Shown one piece after another: positions 1 to 10,984 of a DNA stretch of 22,428 nucleotides. Position 1 is the stretch's first letter; each line of letters begins with the position of its first letter. Location of the stretch: contig LSSN01000313.1 in the NCBI GenBank assembly GCA_001970855.1, forward strand, positions 1 to 22,428. Direction: 5' to 3'. Source of the DNA: Smittium culicis. Lineage: Eukaryota; Kickxellomycota; Harpellomycetes; Harpellales; Legeriomycetaceae. Position numbers and translations under genes: made by a program. Under the pieces are notes generated by a model. The model did not search any database, was not told the origin of the DNA, and saw only the letters and a program-made list of their open reading frames with translations.

Positions 1-83
1 TGTAAGGATCAAGTTTAATTTATTTTTAAATAATAAAAATAAACTAATAAAAATATGAGAATGAGAAAGAATAAAAGATTGAA

Positions 84-193
84 AAGCTTAACTTTCAAAA
101 AGTGGGAAGTTAAGCTTATTTATATGATATAAAAAATGGAATTTGGTTCTGAAACCAAATTCCAGGGGTAATGCAAGTCCAATTATTATTGGA
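84..193. repeat. cluster of three hairpins
   Basis: Three inverted repeats follow one another. The first pairs 84-96 with 105-117 (AAGCTTAACTT arms, one mismatch). The second is a perfect 12-bp stem, 137-148 with 153-164 (TGGAATTTGGTT), around a 4-base loop CTGA. The third is a 6-bp stem, 178-183 with 188-193, also with a 4-base loop. The AATGCATT palindromes at about 210-260 continue the pattern. They could be the end of a transposon, a structured RNA or a replication-related site. No ORF or terminator context allows a choice. Confidence 0.5.
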
Positions 194-1300
194 ACATTAC
201 ATAAACTATTAAATGCATTTATTTAAATTCAAAAATTGCAAAAAAAAATGCATTAAAAGCATTTCACCGTTTTCGAGAAATTTTTACCAATCATTAAAAA
301 TTACTAGATGATTTAAAATGAGTCGATATAGATATTGGATGCCTTCAAATCTAATACATAAAGAAGGAATTTTACCTAACTTTTTGATATAAGGACAACG
401 GGTGTCTAAAACAAATTTAATCAAAATAGTACAACTATATATGATATCACTATCACCATTGACTCTAATTGACGAAAAATACTATTTTTAATCTATTTTA
501 AATGAAATAAAAATATCATTTAAACTAAATAGAGATAGTATGAACAAATATATTAGATCTGGGAATAAAAATCAAATTCTCAAAAGAGCTTAAATTAGTT
601 AGGATATGAATATATTAAAAATATTAATGAGTAAAAATGGTATTCTTTTAAATAAATAAAGTAGAATATAAACAATCCAAAATGAGATAAACTAGGAATT
701 GAACATTTAAAAACAACGTAATTTTTTTGGGGTAGTATCTAAAAACTTTATATATAACCAAAGTTGATGAAACATATTTCTATTCTATATCGTAGTGCTA
801 TCATAACTTGTGGAAAATTAAACCATTTTAATGAAAGCAGACAGATTTTAGGCAGTTTTTAGCTACCTTAATGATCTCTTTTTGTCAATTGAGTCCAAAA
901 AAGGCTTAACTTGATGGATTTTAAGTTTACGGAAGGACTGTTTGTAATATTTAGTTGAGTTTATTTATTTTTAGTGGGTTAAGATAGTAAACTAATTTTA
1001 TAGATTAAACGAAAACTAAGATGATAGTTGCATCCGTGTTTTTTGTTGTTGAAAAAAACTATGCATTCTCCAAAAAAGGGATTTTTTGTTCCTTTTTATA
1101 TGCTAACTTAGATTTGCTAAATTAACGACTAATTCAGAAAAAAACCTTATCAGGAAAAAAAATTGGTCATCTAGGCTATAAATAGATGAAATAAAATAGG
1201 TAAAACTGGGATAAACGTATATAATATATAGCAAATAATTAAGGTAAGACATATTGTTTAAGAAAAACGAGCGATTATAATCATCAAGGTGGAGTGTCAA
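194..1300. other. AT-rich stretch without a supported gene
   Basis: Low-complexity AT-rich sequence with stops in all frames. The only long open frame, on the minus strand at 1103-1300, has biased, tyrosine- and leucine-rich content expected from AT-rich noise. Apart from the AATGCATT palindromes near 210-260 I see no repeat, RNA gene or promoter that I can support. Confidence 0.6.
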
Positions 1301-1477
1301 ATGACAGAAGCTTTTTTTTACCCTACAAAATCATTTAAGTTTTCCAATATCCCATTGGAAAATATCAAACACACACCATTAAACGTGAAAGGAAAAATTA
1401 ATAGGAAAATCATTGGAAAGTTTATTAATAACCCATCACCAATTATATGTTACAAACCCGTTGGAATTATTACATAG
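1301..1477 (+). other. short ORF of unknown status (58 aa from ATG)
   Basis: Open frame from an ATG at 1301 to TAG at 1475-1477; a GTG at 1289 would add four residues. The peptide is of mixed composition (Lys, Asn, Pro, Ile) and starts MTEAFFYPTK. It is less repetitive than the surrounding translated noise. It has no signal peptide, membrane segment or motif that I recognise. It could be a relic of a longer coding region or chance. No neighbour supports expression. Confidence 0.2.
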
Positions 1478-2736
1478 TGGTATTTTCGAATAATTAATAA
1501 ATTTGAAAATTTTTTTAAAAATTCAAAAACATTAAAGACCGTTTAAATATGGAATATTCACATGTAATAAGCATAATTTTTTCTACCTAATTCAAAATTT
1601 TCGCAAATAACGCCATTTAATTCATTCAAATAATATCTTTAAGTATTTTTTTATCATTTCAAATGGTTAAAAAATAAATCAAGAGATAAATTTCGTGATC
1701 GAATAAGATTGAAAATTGATTTCACGGAGTTTTCTCATTCAAAATCCCAGTTATCACCTTACTGCGAATTTCTTATATAAATATTTTCAATTTTCTTACG
1801 TAATCAGTCTGATTATCAGGGATTTACCCTTGACAATCTATGAACTCTTTGTCACCAACTATCAATATTGAGATATACCGCGGAATATTTTTCTTGTGAA
1901 AATACATATACTTGTAACTTTTGTTTGCAAAGCAATACTTTCGATGTTTATTATTAGATAGTCTTTATTATTTTTTTAGTCGGCATCTCTTTTAATTTAT
2001 TCAATTTTGGGCTTAGACTTATAAGCGCAAAAGTATTTTTTTCTCCAGTTTTCTGATTCCATATCAGAAAAAATTTTTATTCTATCTTTTATGATATAAT
2101 TATATACCGACTTTATAGCCCTAGCTTTATAGTTTAGTTTAATAAATAATATCTGTAGTAACACTTGGCTTGCCTTTTCTTTGTTTATATTTCTTTATTT
2201 CGTCCTTTCACCTTTCCATTCCTGACAATCATTTCGATCGAAATTGTTTTTTAACCTTGAAGAATAGGGATTTTTTTCGAAATCTCAATTGAACTCGGTA
2301 TAAGATAACTGTTGTGTGTTAACATTTCTCTATCAAAATATGAGACACAATATTTTTTATCGATTTTTCTTTTAATATTTCCTTTTCTTAGACTCGGTAA
2401 AGCAGAATTACTAAATCACCGAAACTGAATTCCGCTATTTTATTCGAAGATTTTATTGACTTTTTTTGGCGATTATATGATTATCAGAGTCAATTAAAAC
2501 TATATTTTTCTAATCGTAATTAATTTTCATGAAAGGATTTTTATTATTCGAGGAATATCCGAATTTCATTTGAGCAATATATCTAATAGTGGAATTTTGG
2601 CTCTTCAAAATTCATTATTCATGTTTCGAGTAACTCTCTATGTAATTATTTTCCAAAATTCTCATATCCTGGGTTCAATCTTTCATTAGCGATCATCTGA
2701 TAGTTTTGTTAAGAATTTCTGCATGTACATAGCATT
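1478..2736. other. AT-rich stretch, small palindromes only
   Basis: No coding region seen. Two small perfect palindromes stand out: TAATCAG-T-CTGATTA at 1801-1815, and a 9-bp stem TTTTCTGAT/ATCAGAAAA at 2049-2057 and 2063-2071. Neither is followed by a feature that suggests a role. Confidence 0.5.
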
Positions 2737-3194
2737 CAGGCGTGTGAGTAAATAATAATTCTAGTTCAAAATTTTTTATAATATAATTTTTTTACAACTT
2801 GGAATTGAATTAGTTTCTTTCTGATCTTATTTTACTTGGAGATCCAAATATCGATATAGTAATATTTGATCACTGATAGTGTGGCTTCCGCGTAGGGGAA
2901 ACCCGTTTGTGCTTCAATGAGTATTAAGGTGATTTTTTTTTGTTTAATGGAATAACCGAGGAATTATATTTCCCATAATTTATTATACCGCTTATATATG
3001 CTCTTTCAGTAAATTTATATACTGGATTACTAGATTATTATTCTTGACACGCGTAAAAAGTTTTGCCATATTATTAAATCTTATTAAATAGTTAAATTAC
3101 GCAGAAATCATCCCTCAGACACTCATAAATAGTTTTACTTCCAAAGTGTTCAATTCTTCCATAAAAAAACAGATAATATTCGAACACACGCCTG
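2737..3194. mobile_element. possible non-autonomous element with CAGGCGTGTG inverted ends
   Basis: CAGGCGTGTG at 2737-2746 is repeated as its exact reverse complement at 3185-3194. With a few more bases outward the match is about 13 of 15. A 10-bp GC-rich match is unexpected in DNA this AT-rich. The 458-bp interior has no ORF but carries a relatively GC-rich patch near 2881-2905. A GC-rich patch also lies just outside the right end (3213-3226). I found no clean target-site duplication, so the transposon reading is an inference. CAG ends would fit hAT elements. Confidence 0.35.
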
Positions 3195-3490
3195 CATGAC
3201 TATAAATCACAAGGCCCCCGCCGCAAATAGTTTAAAATCAATATTTTTTCTATGAGTGTATTTTTAATCAAATGAAATTTCATAACAGCTCTTCTGAATC
3301 TTGTATCATTTATAATTCCTTTTGTTAAGTCATTTTCAGTTAGATATTATTGTATTTATTGAATGTTATCTTCAGTTTTATAGTTTTATATTCAGAATAT
3401 AAATTTTAATTTATAATTTTTCGCATCAGGTAATCACTTAAAAAATTAAATTTCTCCGATACATTATTTATTTCGTAATTGTATTCATAA

Positions 3491-3896
3491 TGTTAGGTAC
3501 GAAGGGAGAACTAAATACAGGACTAAGGTTGGACAGAAATTGAAACTAATACTATGGCTTTGGCTAAAACTAAGATATTGTTATTTATTTAATATTATAG
3601 GGATAAATATTATAAAATAAAAAATACACTTAGATTTTTCTGAAAGATGGAAAAATGTTACCCTTTTATACTTTTGATGAAAAATCATAATGATATTATT
3701 AAATAAAGATAATTAAAATAGAGCTTGCGGAATATTAATAAATGTTCTATAAGGTTCTAGAAGGTTCTAAAAGCGGCTGAAAATAATCTATGAATAACAC
3801 CCCATTTAATTCCAAATATTCTATGATGTTATATGATGTTCTGTGACGTTACATTGTATTCCATAATGTTCAATAAAGTTCTATAGTGCTTCTGTG
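3491..3896 (+). mobile_element. possible solo LTR or LTR-like fragment
   Basis: The segment begins TGTTAGGTAC and carries a patch of higher complexity (3491-3570) before AT-rich sequence and a 10-bp-period array. The pentamer CATAA is found directly before it (3486-3490) and directly after it (3897-3901), as a 5-bp target duplication would be. The right end does not show the usual CA unless one overlaps the duplication, and no primer binding site or internal coding region is seen. A chance 5-bp match is possible. Confidence 0.2.
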
Positions 3897-3900
3897 CATA
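3744..3900 (+). repeat. 10-bp-period repeat with heat-shock-element-like core
   Basis: Three direct decamers occupy 3744-3773 (GTTCTATAAG, GTTCTAGAAG, GTTCTAAAAG). After about 45 bases a second run, 3821-3890, contains seven consecutive degenerate decamers of the type CTATGATGTT. The first block reads as alternating TTC and GAA triplets two bases apart (TTCTAGAAGGTTC), the consensus for heat shock factor binding, with two less perfect pentamers beside it. The 10-bp spacing equals one helical turn. Whether any factor binds is not known from sequence. Confidence 0.5.
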
Positions 3901-3901
3901 A

Positions 3902-6900
3902 AAATCATTGAGCTAATATATTCTAGGTATTATAATGTTTCTGAATTACATTTAGATTATATCGAATCTTAATATCATCGAATCAAATTCTGTAACTAAG
4001 GATTTCGTTTATTATGGCTAGATTTTTACTTAAGCAGTTCGTTATAATATATTTATCCCCCCCCTTTACCTATCCAAACCTGTGAATATTCTATTTCCTC
4101 CATTATATCTATAAATGAGGTTGTGAATTAAATAATAAATTAATAGTACAATTTTTACGTAATCTAATCCAAAGAAAGTTTTTTATCTTTTTTTTTCTTT
4201 ACTAGATCCACTGAATATCAATTTCCTTTTATTTCAGGCACTCAAAATATACACTTCTTACCATAGAATCATTATAAATATTTTATTGAATATTTTCTAA
4301 GAGTTTGTAAAATTTATTTTTGAACACATTTATTGGATCGATAATTTTTTCTGCAATTTATTTTTTAGATTAAACGTAGTTTTATAACATTTTTTCTTCT
4401 AAATTGGTTGCAATTTGTTTATATGCGAGTTCAATAAATCCCAATACACTATCCTGAGCTTTTATTTCTAGTATTTATATTTTCCTTAATTTTTCTTATC
4501 CATTGGACACGTTAACGCTTTTTTTAATTACTTATACTTAACAAATCCCATTTTTTGATTTTCAATTGCAACTTTGAAGCCGAGCCTTCTATCCATGAAT
4601 TAAATCTGTAATTAATCTTTCATTGAACTAAATTTTCAATTTTTCTACAATTTTAAATTTTCTTGTATAAATTTTAGCTCCATAAACATAATTTCAATCG
4701 CCACTAAGCGCTTCGGTGGTCATTAAAATGAAACTTTTGACATTTTTATTTAATAATTCAGAACAAAGAATAGACTATTATTTCTATAAATAGTTTTATC
4801 TAAGTTTATTTTAACACATATTTTGGTTTATACTTAATATTTGATGTAAATGAACGCCAAAATATACTTTACATAGGTTTTGTTGATTTTTTTAATATGT
4901 ATTTAGTAGATTAGATATTATATTTAGTTTGATCTGTTTAAATTTTAAAATTACTAATATTACTCATATTTTTGTTTTTTATTGGTATTTATATTATTTT
5001 GTTTATTCACTGAAAATTAATTTATACTGTATATTTAGATTTTCATAATAATTTACAGCTGAAATCATACAGATATCAAATGCAATTGATTAAATTTATA
5101 ATTAGTAAAATTGGATTTCGGCTATTTAAAGTGTAAACCAGCTGTTAATTTTAATATAATTACTAGCATTTACTTGAAGCTTTTTATTTATTATTTACGC
5201 TTATACAAATATCTCATGATCAAAGCTTGGCTTATGATTTAACAAATACTTTTAATTAATATTAAATATTATATGTGCTAATCCTTTGGCTACACTAAGC
5301 GAATTATTGAATATTAGAAAAACTAAATTTTTAATTTTTAATATAAATGAATTTATAAATACCATAAATATTTTTAATATAGTAGTATGAATATGTAATC
5401 ATTTATGATTTCTATGTTAAATTTATTATATGTAAATTTAAGCTGTTTTAGATTTCAAATCTACATTCAGTTGTGTGATAAGTATTTTTAACCGCGTATA
5501 TAAATGACGCAAAGATACGATCTAATAATAATAATAGCTAATAAATATTAATTTATTTGTTGTTTTATTTTAAATGCATTTTATATTATGAAAATGGTAA
5601 AAAAAAGAAAGTTTTTAAACTTAAAATCAATAAGTCTGCTAGATCAAATTTATTAAATATTATTTTCTTAATATATTATATATATTTGTAGTTATTAAGT
5701 AGTACAAATCATTTGTGTAATAATTGAAATAAAAATTTCAGAAATAAAAAATTAGTATACATTGAAAATAGTTTTAAAATTAAGTTGATACCAATTCTAA
5801 GAGTCTATATTATAGTATAATTTTACACATTTCTCATTTTATACCTTTTATAATCCAAATAAATATTTAAAATTAGATTCTACTGTTAAATAAATTAGAA
5901 TGGAACAGCTTTATTAGGATTAGAAATAAGTATCCCATAAAAATATACTAATTTCAAAACGACCTAGCTGTACAATAAATTATAAATTAATAACAGACTT
6001 TTTGTTAGCATTATTTAATTTTAGAGGTGCTAAAAGTTTAGAAGCATAAAAAAGGAGATTAGCTTGCACTAGGTTTATTTTATTATTTTTTTAAGATTAC
6101 ATTTTAAAAAAATGTTTAATTCGTAATAATATATTACTGCCCATAATTTCTAGAATTTGTAAATGAATAAATTCAGGATTTAAAATAAATCAAATTTTTG
6201 TAGCAGAATCACATCACTGGGTAGAAATTAATCAATATCAAAAAATAATGATAAATAAAAGTTTGCAGCTGTTTTTTATTATCCAATTTTTATCTAAGAT
6301 GATTAATAATTCAGGTAAGATATTTTTTTTGTCCTGATTTTAGTTATATTTTTTATGAATAATTAAAGTAATTAAAACTAAGCACGTTTAATCATCGGAA
6401 TAAAAACAAAACTAGCTCTATAAATCAAACGAAAACTTGAATAAAGATTAAAATAAAGCTCGAACCTTGGAATATAATAGGGGTTTCTAGATTTTTTAAT
6501 TTTTTACTCAGAAAATTTTTTTTCTATTTTGTAGGCTAGTTGTATATTTTAAATTGATATTTATACAAATAAACAGTGTTTAAATCTAAATTATAATGAT
6601 TTATATAAAATCAAAGTATTTTAGTTATTTAGGTTGTCAATAATATAACATTGCGAAATTTTTTAATGAAAAATTACAAATTTTATTTCTATCTTGGTAT
6701 TCATACTTGATAAGTGATTTTAATGCGATTTAAATAAGGATAAACTAAATTTTATGATATCGATAATTTAATATTTGGATTTAATTTTCAGTTTCGAATT
6801 ATAAGGATTATAATAAGCTATAAAAATACAACTATTATTTATCTAAAAAACACACAATAAATCTATTATATTTGGATTTTAATAAAAACAAGAAATATAA

Positions 6901-8096
6901 AAATTAAAGCTTGCAAAATAATTATTTTATATAATAAATAAGATGAGGATTTTTAATTTATATTATTTTTAAAGGTAATCTTTAATGAGATTATATTTTT
7001 CTTTTTAAATAAAAAAATCATCCAATATTTTTAAATTTTTATACTAAAAAACTTTTTTATATAATTTGAATTTCAGTTTAATAATGTTATAAGCTATAAA
7101 ATTAATTAAAAGATACTTTATTTAGGTCAAAAATAAGCCAATATATTAATAGTACATAAGAATTATTCAATTAATAATTGTTGCAAATAGAATCAAAATT
7201 AATTACACCTGTTTTTTGGTTATAGATTTAATTCGATTTCTAGAAATTTTTCAATTTTTAATAAATTATCGTATTTATTTAAGCTATTTTTTGTATTATT
7301 TTAAAAGGATTGATATCCAGAAATAAATCATCAAACCTAAGAGCTATTACCTATACATTAATTTAAAATTAAATAAATAAATATTATCAATATTATACTA
7401 TTATTAATAAAATTTTATTATATCTATTTTTTTAGACTACAATATAAAATCAATTATAATAATTAAAATATTAAAACTAGGCTATTCAGTTTCAAAATAA
7501 ATATTCCAATATATAAATTACTTATCGAATTTTATCTGCAGTTATTTTGCAGGATCAAACTCGGTTTATTTTTAATCAAAATTTAAAACTTTGAATAATA
7601 ATATCATAATAATGTTTTGAAATGATATATATTAAATAAAACAGTAAAATACACTTTAAATTTGGTTTTTAGTTTTGTAAATTTTTTTTTAATAATAAAA
7701 TCTATCATTTTTTTGCTTTATCGTATTTTTTAAATATGAAACTCTTGATTGTGCATCGAATGATATTTGATACTCGAATTAAGCATCAAATGGATGGAAT
7801 TATTATTTTATTTAACGTAACTACATGATTTATAACATATTTATAAAATTTTAGTAATTAATTTAGCTTTTAATAGTCTCTGAGTATAAATGTGCCAATA
7901 GCGAAAGTCATTAAATGAATATAAAGCTTAAATACCGATAAAAATTTCTTTATAAAAACCAATTTTATTGTATTTATATCTTCATTTGATAAATCTGTAT
8001 ATATTAAGTTAATATCAACATAAATTGTATAACCCTATATTATAAAGCTAAATAGGAGCTCTTTGATCTAAAAATACCCACGATATTACCGATGGA
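3902..8096. other. very AT-rich gene desert
   Basis: About 4.2 kb with no usable open frame on either strand. Composition is extremely AT-rich, with many A/T runs and only isolated GC-richer words such as an 8-C run at 4057-4064. Short motifs of the form AGCTAT and AAATAAGCC recur, but I could not establish a regular period or common ends. Old, mutated transposon sequence is the likeliest content. Confidence 0.5.
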
Positions 8097-8147
8097 ATTA
8101 ATATTCATTATAGATTAATATTCATTATAGATTAATATTCATTATAC
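8097..8147 (+). repeat. 17-bp tandem repeat, three units
   Basis: The unit ATTAATATTCATTATAG occurs three times in direct succession (8097-8113, 8114-8130, 8131-8147). Only the last base of the third copy differs. Its purity contrasts with the degraded surroundings and points to recent slippage. Confidence 0.8.
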
Positions 8148-8169
8148 TACTTAGAAATAACGCCGAAGT

Positions 8170-8585
8170 GGTAATTGATGTTACTTTTTTCATGACTTTC
8201 TAAAAAATAATTTAAAAAGATTTTTTTTCTGGGAATGACTCACGCAGTGCTTTCATTACAGCAGATAGAAATTTTCTGTTTCTAAAGAGAGGACCGAAAT
8301 CTCACCTTAGGTAAATCTTTTTTATTATAAAAAATTCGGGAGATTTCAGTAGAATTTGATAAACAGCTAAGAGCATACAAAGAATTGTAAGCGAGCTTTT
8401 AGGGAAAATAGTTATATTATATCCTCTTAATATTCTCATTAGATTTGTATATAAGGCAAAAACACAAGTTTGAAATATGAACTTTCCTTAAAAAACACAT
8501 AAAGATTCCACCAACCCAGAAAAAATGTTACAGTTTTCTATCAAATAATAAATTAGAATATAATAATCATTAACTAAATTCCGAT
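8170..8585 (-). pseudogene. possible continuation of the decayed transposase
   Basis: On the minus strand, coding-like stretches occur in different frames: one around 8480-8535 that reads TFFLGWWNLYVFFKE in the upstream frame, and another around 8290-8400 that reads YNSLYALSCLSNSTEISR. Frameshifts and stops separate them. They may be the C-terminal part of the same protein, or unrelated noise of somewhat higher GC. Only position and strand link them to the better-supported upstream part. Confidence 0.25.
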
Positions 8586-9206
8586 CTAAGCTGGTGAATC
8601 ATCGCCTCTATTCATCGACCAAAATTTTGTGATCCTTAAAAATATTGGTACGTCTTCAAAAGCTTTATTGCGCTCTCCAATTTTATTTTATGGTTAAAAA
8701 TTACCTATCGGTACATATTTTCTAAATTTTACCCTAAAACACATGTCATACACAACTATGTTCTTTTGGTCGGCTTTTTGATTTTTATTGGGCAGAAATT
8801 GTAGAAAGTACTCGATCAAAATTTCAAGCCCGAGTTTTCCTATAAAAAGCTAGTGATATCTATAGCTCTTTTTCTGGTTTAAATACATCACAGAAGTTAC
8901 GAGACCATTACTATCTTTTCCTGCTCTTCTTCTTGTTATATAAGATGGCTGAGAGTAGCGGTGTAGCTAAGATTTTACTAAATAAACGACGGTTTGGCTA
9001 ACAGCAGATCTTGTTTTAGAATTTTGCCTCTTGTAATCGTCTAATTCAAAAATTTCTTTGCTATATTTTTGCTTCGCTTCCTTGAAATGAGCTCTTTAAA
9101 ATTCAAATATGGAGCTAAAAAGCTCAGATGGCAAAAATTCAGAAATTACTAGCGACAGGATGAATAATTTCTGATACTTTACAGTTGATAAGTTTGATTT
9201 TAGTTT
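8586..9206 (-). pseudogene. decayed transposase-like reading frame, resembling KDZ/CxC-associated proteins
   Basis: A single minus-strand frame runs 206 codons with only five internal stops (TAA 9096-9098, TAG 8967-8969, then one TAG and two TAA). That is far fewer than AT-rich noise would give. Protein-like segments lie between the stops. One contains RRRAGKD and a YLNQKKSYRYH stretch. The next runs GLEILIEYFLQFLPN, then IVVYDMCFRVKFRKY. The last ends KFWSMNRGDDSPA. This order resembles eukaryotic KDZ/CxC-associated transposases: a YDxxCxLxxY block, then a RFHxxNHxxCSPA-like block. I recognise the pattern from memory only. Further coding-like pieces in shifting frames continue down to about 8170. 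The gene is dead. No inverted ends were found. Confidence 0.5.
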
Positions 9207-10183
9207 TCAGATATTAGTAATACTATTTTTTTATTTTATCTTTAATAAAATGAAAAGATATTATTTACAATGGATCGACATAACCTTTATCTGAATAGAG
9301 TTTATTTTAAGATACATTTTGTTCCTATATTTCAAAAATTTCTACCAAAATCAATAAAACTCTTAAACACTCTGCTTTTTTTTATTATATAAAGGTTATT
9401 AAAACATAAAGAGCTGAAAAAACTAATAGCTTGTGTTATTTCTATTTTTTCATGAGATATAACAATATCATTAGTTATTTAAATAATATAAGATATTTTG
9501 GTAATTAACTATTAATTTAAAATTTTCACATGTATTTAAAGAAATTATAGTTGATTTTTTTATATTAAATTAATTTTATTTTGGTAATTTTCCTTGTGTG
9601 GGGAATAAAAAACGAAAAATTATATGATTAAATACTTTCCAGTATTCTTTTTCTCTAAGGAATCTCTTATGAATCGATAAACTCGAATTGGTTTCAATTT
9701 TAAAATTTTTTAATTCACTATCAACTACTCTACAATTTCGAGTAAAACCATAATTCATGATACATTCTATCACAAAAAAATTACTAATTTTTTATATAAT
9801 TTTTATCGAAATTTATTTTTTACCTGAATTTATATCCCTTGCGAGTAATTTAAATTTAATATTAATTTAGCCCTTTTAAACTTAAAATCGAGTTAATATT
9901 GTCTATTAGCTTTTTTACCTTTAAAAATCTGCATTATTTTGTTGTTATCATTTTATTCACTTACTAACCCAAATTGGATTATTCTTAGTGTTAGATATTT
10001 TTTCTACTTGAACTTATTTTAAAAGAGTTTTTTTGCAAAAAAAAAAACATAAAAACGATAGCGTAACTCGCTTTTTAGTGGATTATTCTTTTCTTTTTGA
10101 TTTTATATTTTGGATTTCGAATTATGATAATCTGAAAATTTTATTCTTAGTATTATGTGATTCAAAATTTTTTAAATTTGTAT
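9207..10183. other. AT-rich stretch without a supported gene
   Basis: No coding region that I can support. A 65-codon minus-strand frame at 9576-9773 has no recognisable motif, signal peptide or neighbour and is treated as chance. Confidence 0.5.
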
Positions 10184-10339
10184 TTATAGTTATAGTTATA
10201 GTTATAGTTATAGTTATAGTTATAGTTATAGTTATAGTTATAGTTATAGTTATAGTTATAGTTATAGTTATAGTTATAGTTATAGTTATAGTTATAGTTA
10301 TAGTTATAGTTATAGTTATAGTTATAGTTATAGTTATAG
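10184..10339 (+). repeat. TTATAG hexanucleotide array, left arm
   Basis: Twenty-six uninterrupted copies of TTATAG run up to the assembly gap. I see no substitution. Translated in one frame the array gives an (Ile-Val)n string, which explains a spurious long open frame through it. Such purity means recent expansion or active slippage, and it is the likely reason that assembly failed here. Confidence 0.95.
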
Positions 10340-10830
10340 NNNNNNNNNNNNNNNNNNNNNNNNNNNNNNNNNNNNNNNNNNNNNNNNNNNNNNNNNNNNN
10401 NNNNNNNNNNNNNNNNNNNNNNNNNNNNNNNNNNNNNNNNNNNNNNNNNNNNNNNNNNNNNNNNNNNNNNNNNNNNNNNNNNNNNNNNNNNNNNNNNNNN
10501 NNNNNNNNNNNNNNNNNNNNNNNNNNNNNNNNNNNNNNNNNNNNNNNNNNNNNNNNNNNNNNNNNNNNNNNNNNNNNNNNNNNNNNNNNNNNNNNNNNNN
10601 NNNNNNNNNNNNNNNNNNNNNNNNNNNNNNNNNNNNNNNNNNNNNNNNNNNNNNNNNNNNNNNNNNNNNNNNNNNNNNNNNNNNNNNNNNNNNNNNNNNN
10701 NNNNNNNNNNNNNNNNNNNNNNNNNNNNNNNNNNNNNNNNNNNNNNNNNNNNNNNNNNNNNNNNNNNNNNNNNNNNNNNNNNNNNNNNNNNNNNNNNNNN
10801 NNNNNNNNNNNNNNNNNNNNNNNNNNNNNN
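10340..10830. other. assembly gap (491 N)
   Basis: Undetermined bases between two arms of the same hexamer. The array phase before and after the gap differs by one base for a 491-bp gap, so the gap length is probably an estimate. More repeat is the simplest content, but something inserted in the array cannot be excluded. Confidence 0.95.
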
Positions 10831-10984
10831 TTATAGTTATAGTTATAGTTATAGTTATAGTTATAGTTATAGTTATAGTTATAGTTATAGTTATAGTTAT
10901 AGTTATAGTTATAGTTATAGTTATAGTTATAGTTATAGTTATAGTTATAGTTATAGTTATAGTTATAGTTATAGTTATAGTTAT
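10831..10984 (+). repeat. TTATAG hexanucleotide array, right arm
   Basis: Twenty-five perfect TTATAG copies plus a partial TTAT, in the same orientation as the left arm. The boundary to the unique sequence that follows (TGAACGATTAAA) is abrupt. Confidence 0.95.

Noticed and set aside
1103..1300. 65-codon minus-strand frame
   Set aside because: Composition is that of translated AT-rich noise, with no supporting neighbour or motif.
4057..4064. Eight-base C run
   Set aside because: Striking in AT-rich DNA but with no structure or gene around it; a homopolymer alone supports nothing.
5900..7550. Degenerate satellite with a period of about 180-190 bp
   Set aside because: AAATAA-type words recur at roughly that spacing, but such words are expected in DNA of this composition and the surrounding bases do not align.
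4700..8180. Element bounded by CGCTTCGGTGG (about 4708) and CGCCGAAGTGG (8161)
   Set aside because: The match is short and can be aligned both directly and inverted with mismatches; no duplication or extended homology supports it.
8827..8998. Plus-strand open stretch of about 50 codons
   Set aside because: It opposes the minus-strand frame that carries transposase-like blocks; the plus reading has no recognisable motif.
8586..9206. RecQ-type helicase motif VI (RRRAGKD) as identity of the pseudogene
   Set aside because: The similarity is only to a few residues, and the sequence before and after it does not follow helicase order; the transposase reading explains more of the frame.
9576..9773. 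65-codon minus-strand frame
   Set aside because: No motif, no start context and no link to the transposase relic nearby; best explained by chance.
10033..10836. 267-codon open frame through the hexamer array
   Set aside because: Most of it is the (Ile-Val)n translation of TTATAG repeats and undetermined bases; the unique part before the array is short, AT-rich and has no motif.
10184..10984. Internal telomere repeat
   Set aside because: TTATAG lacks the G run of telomeric repeats, and nothing else marks a chromosome end; a microsatellite is simpler.
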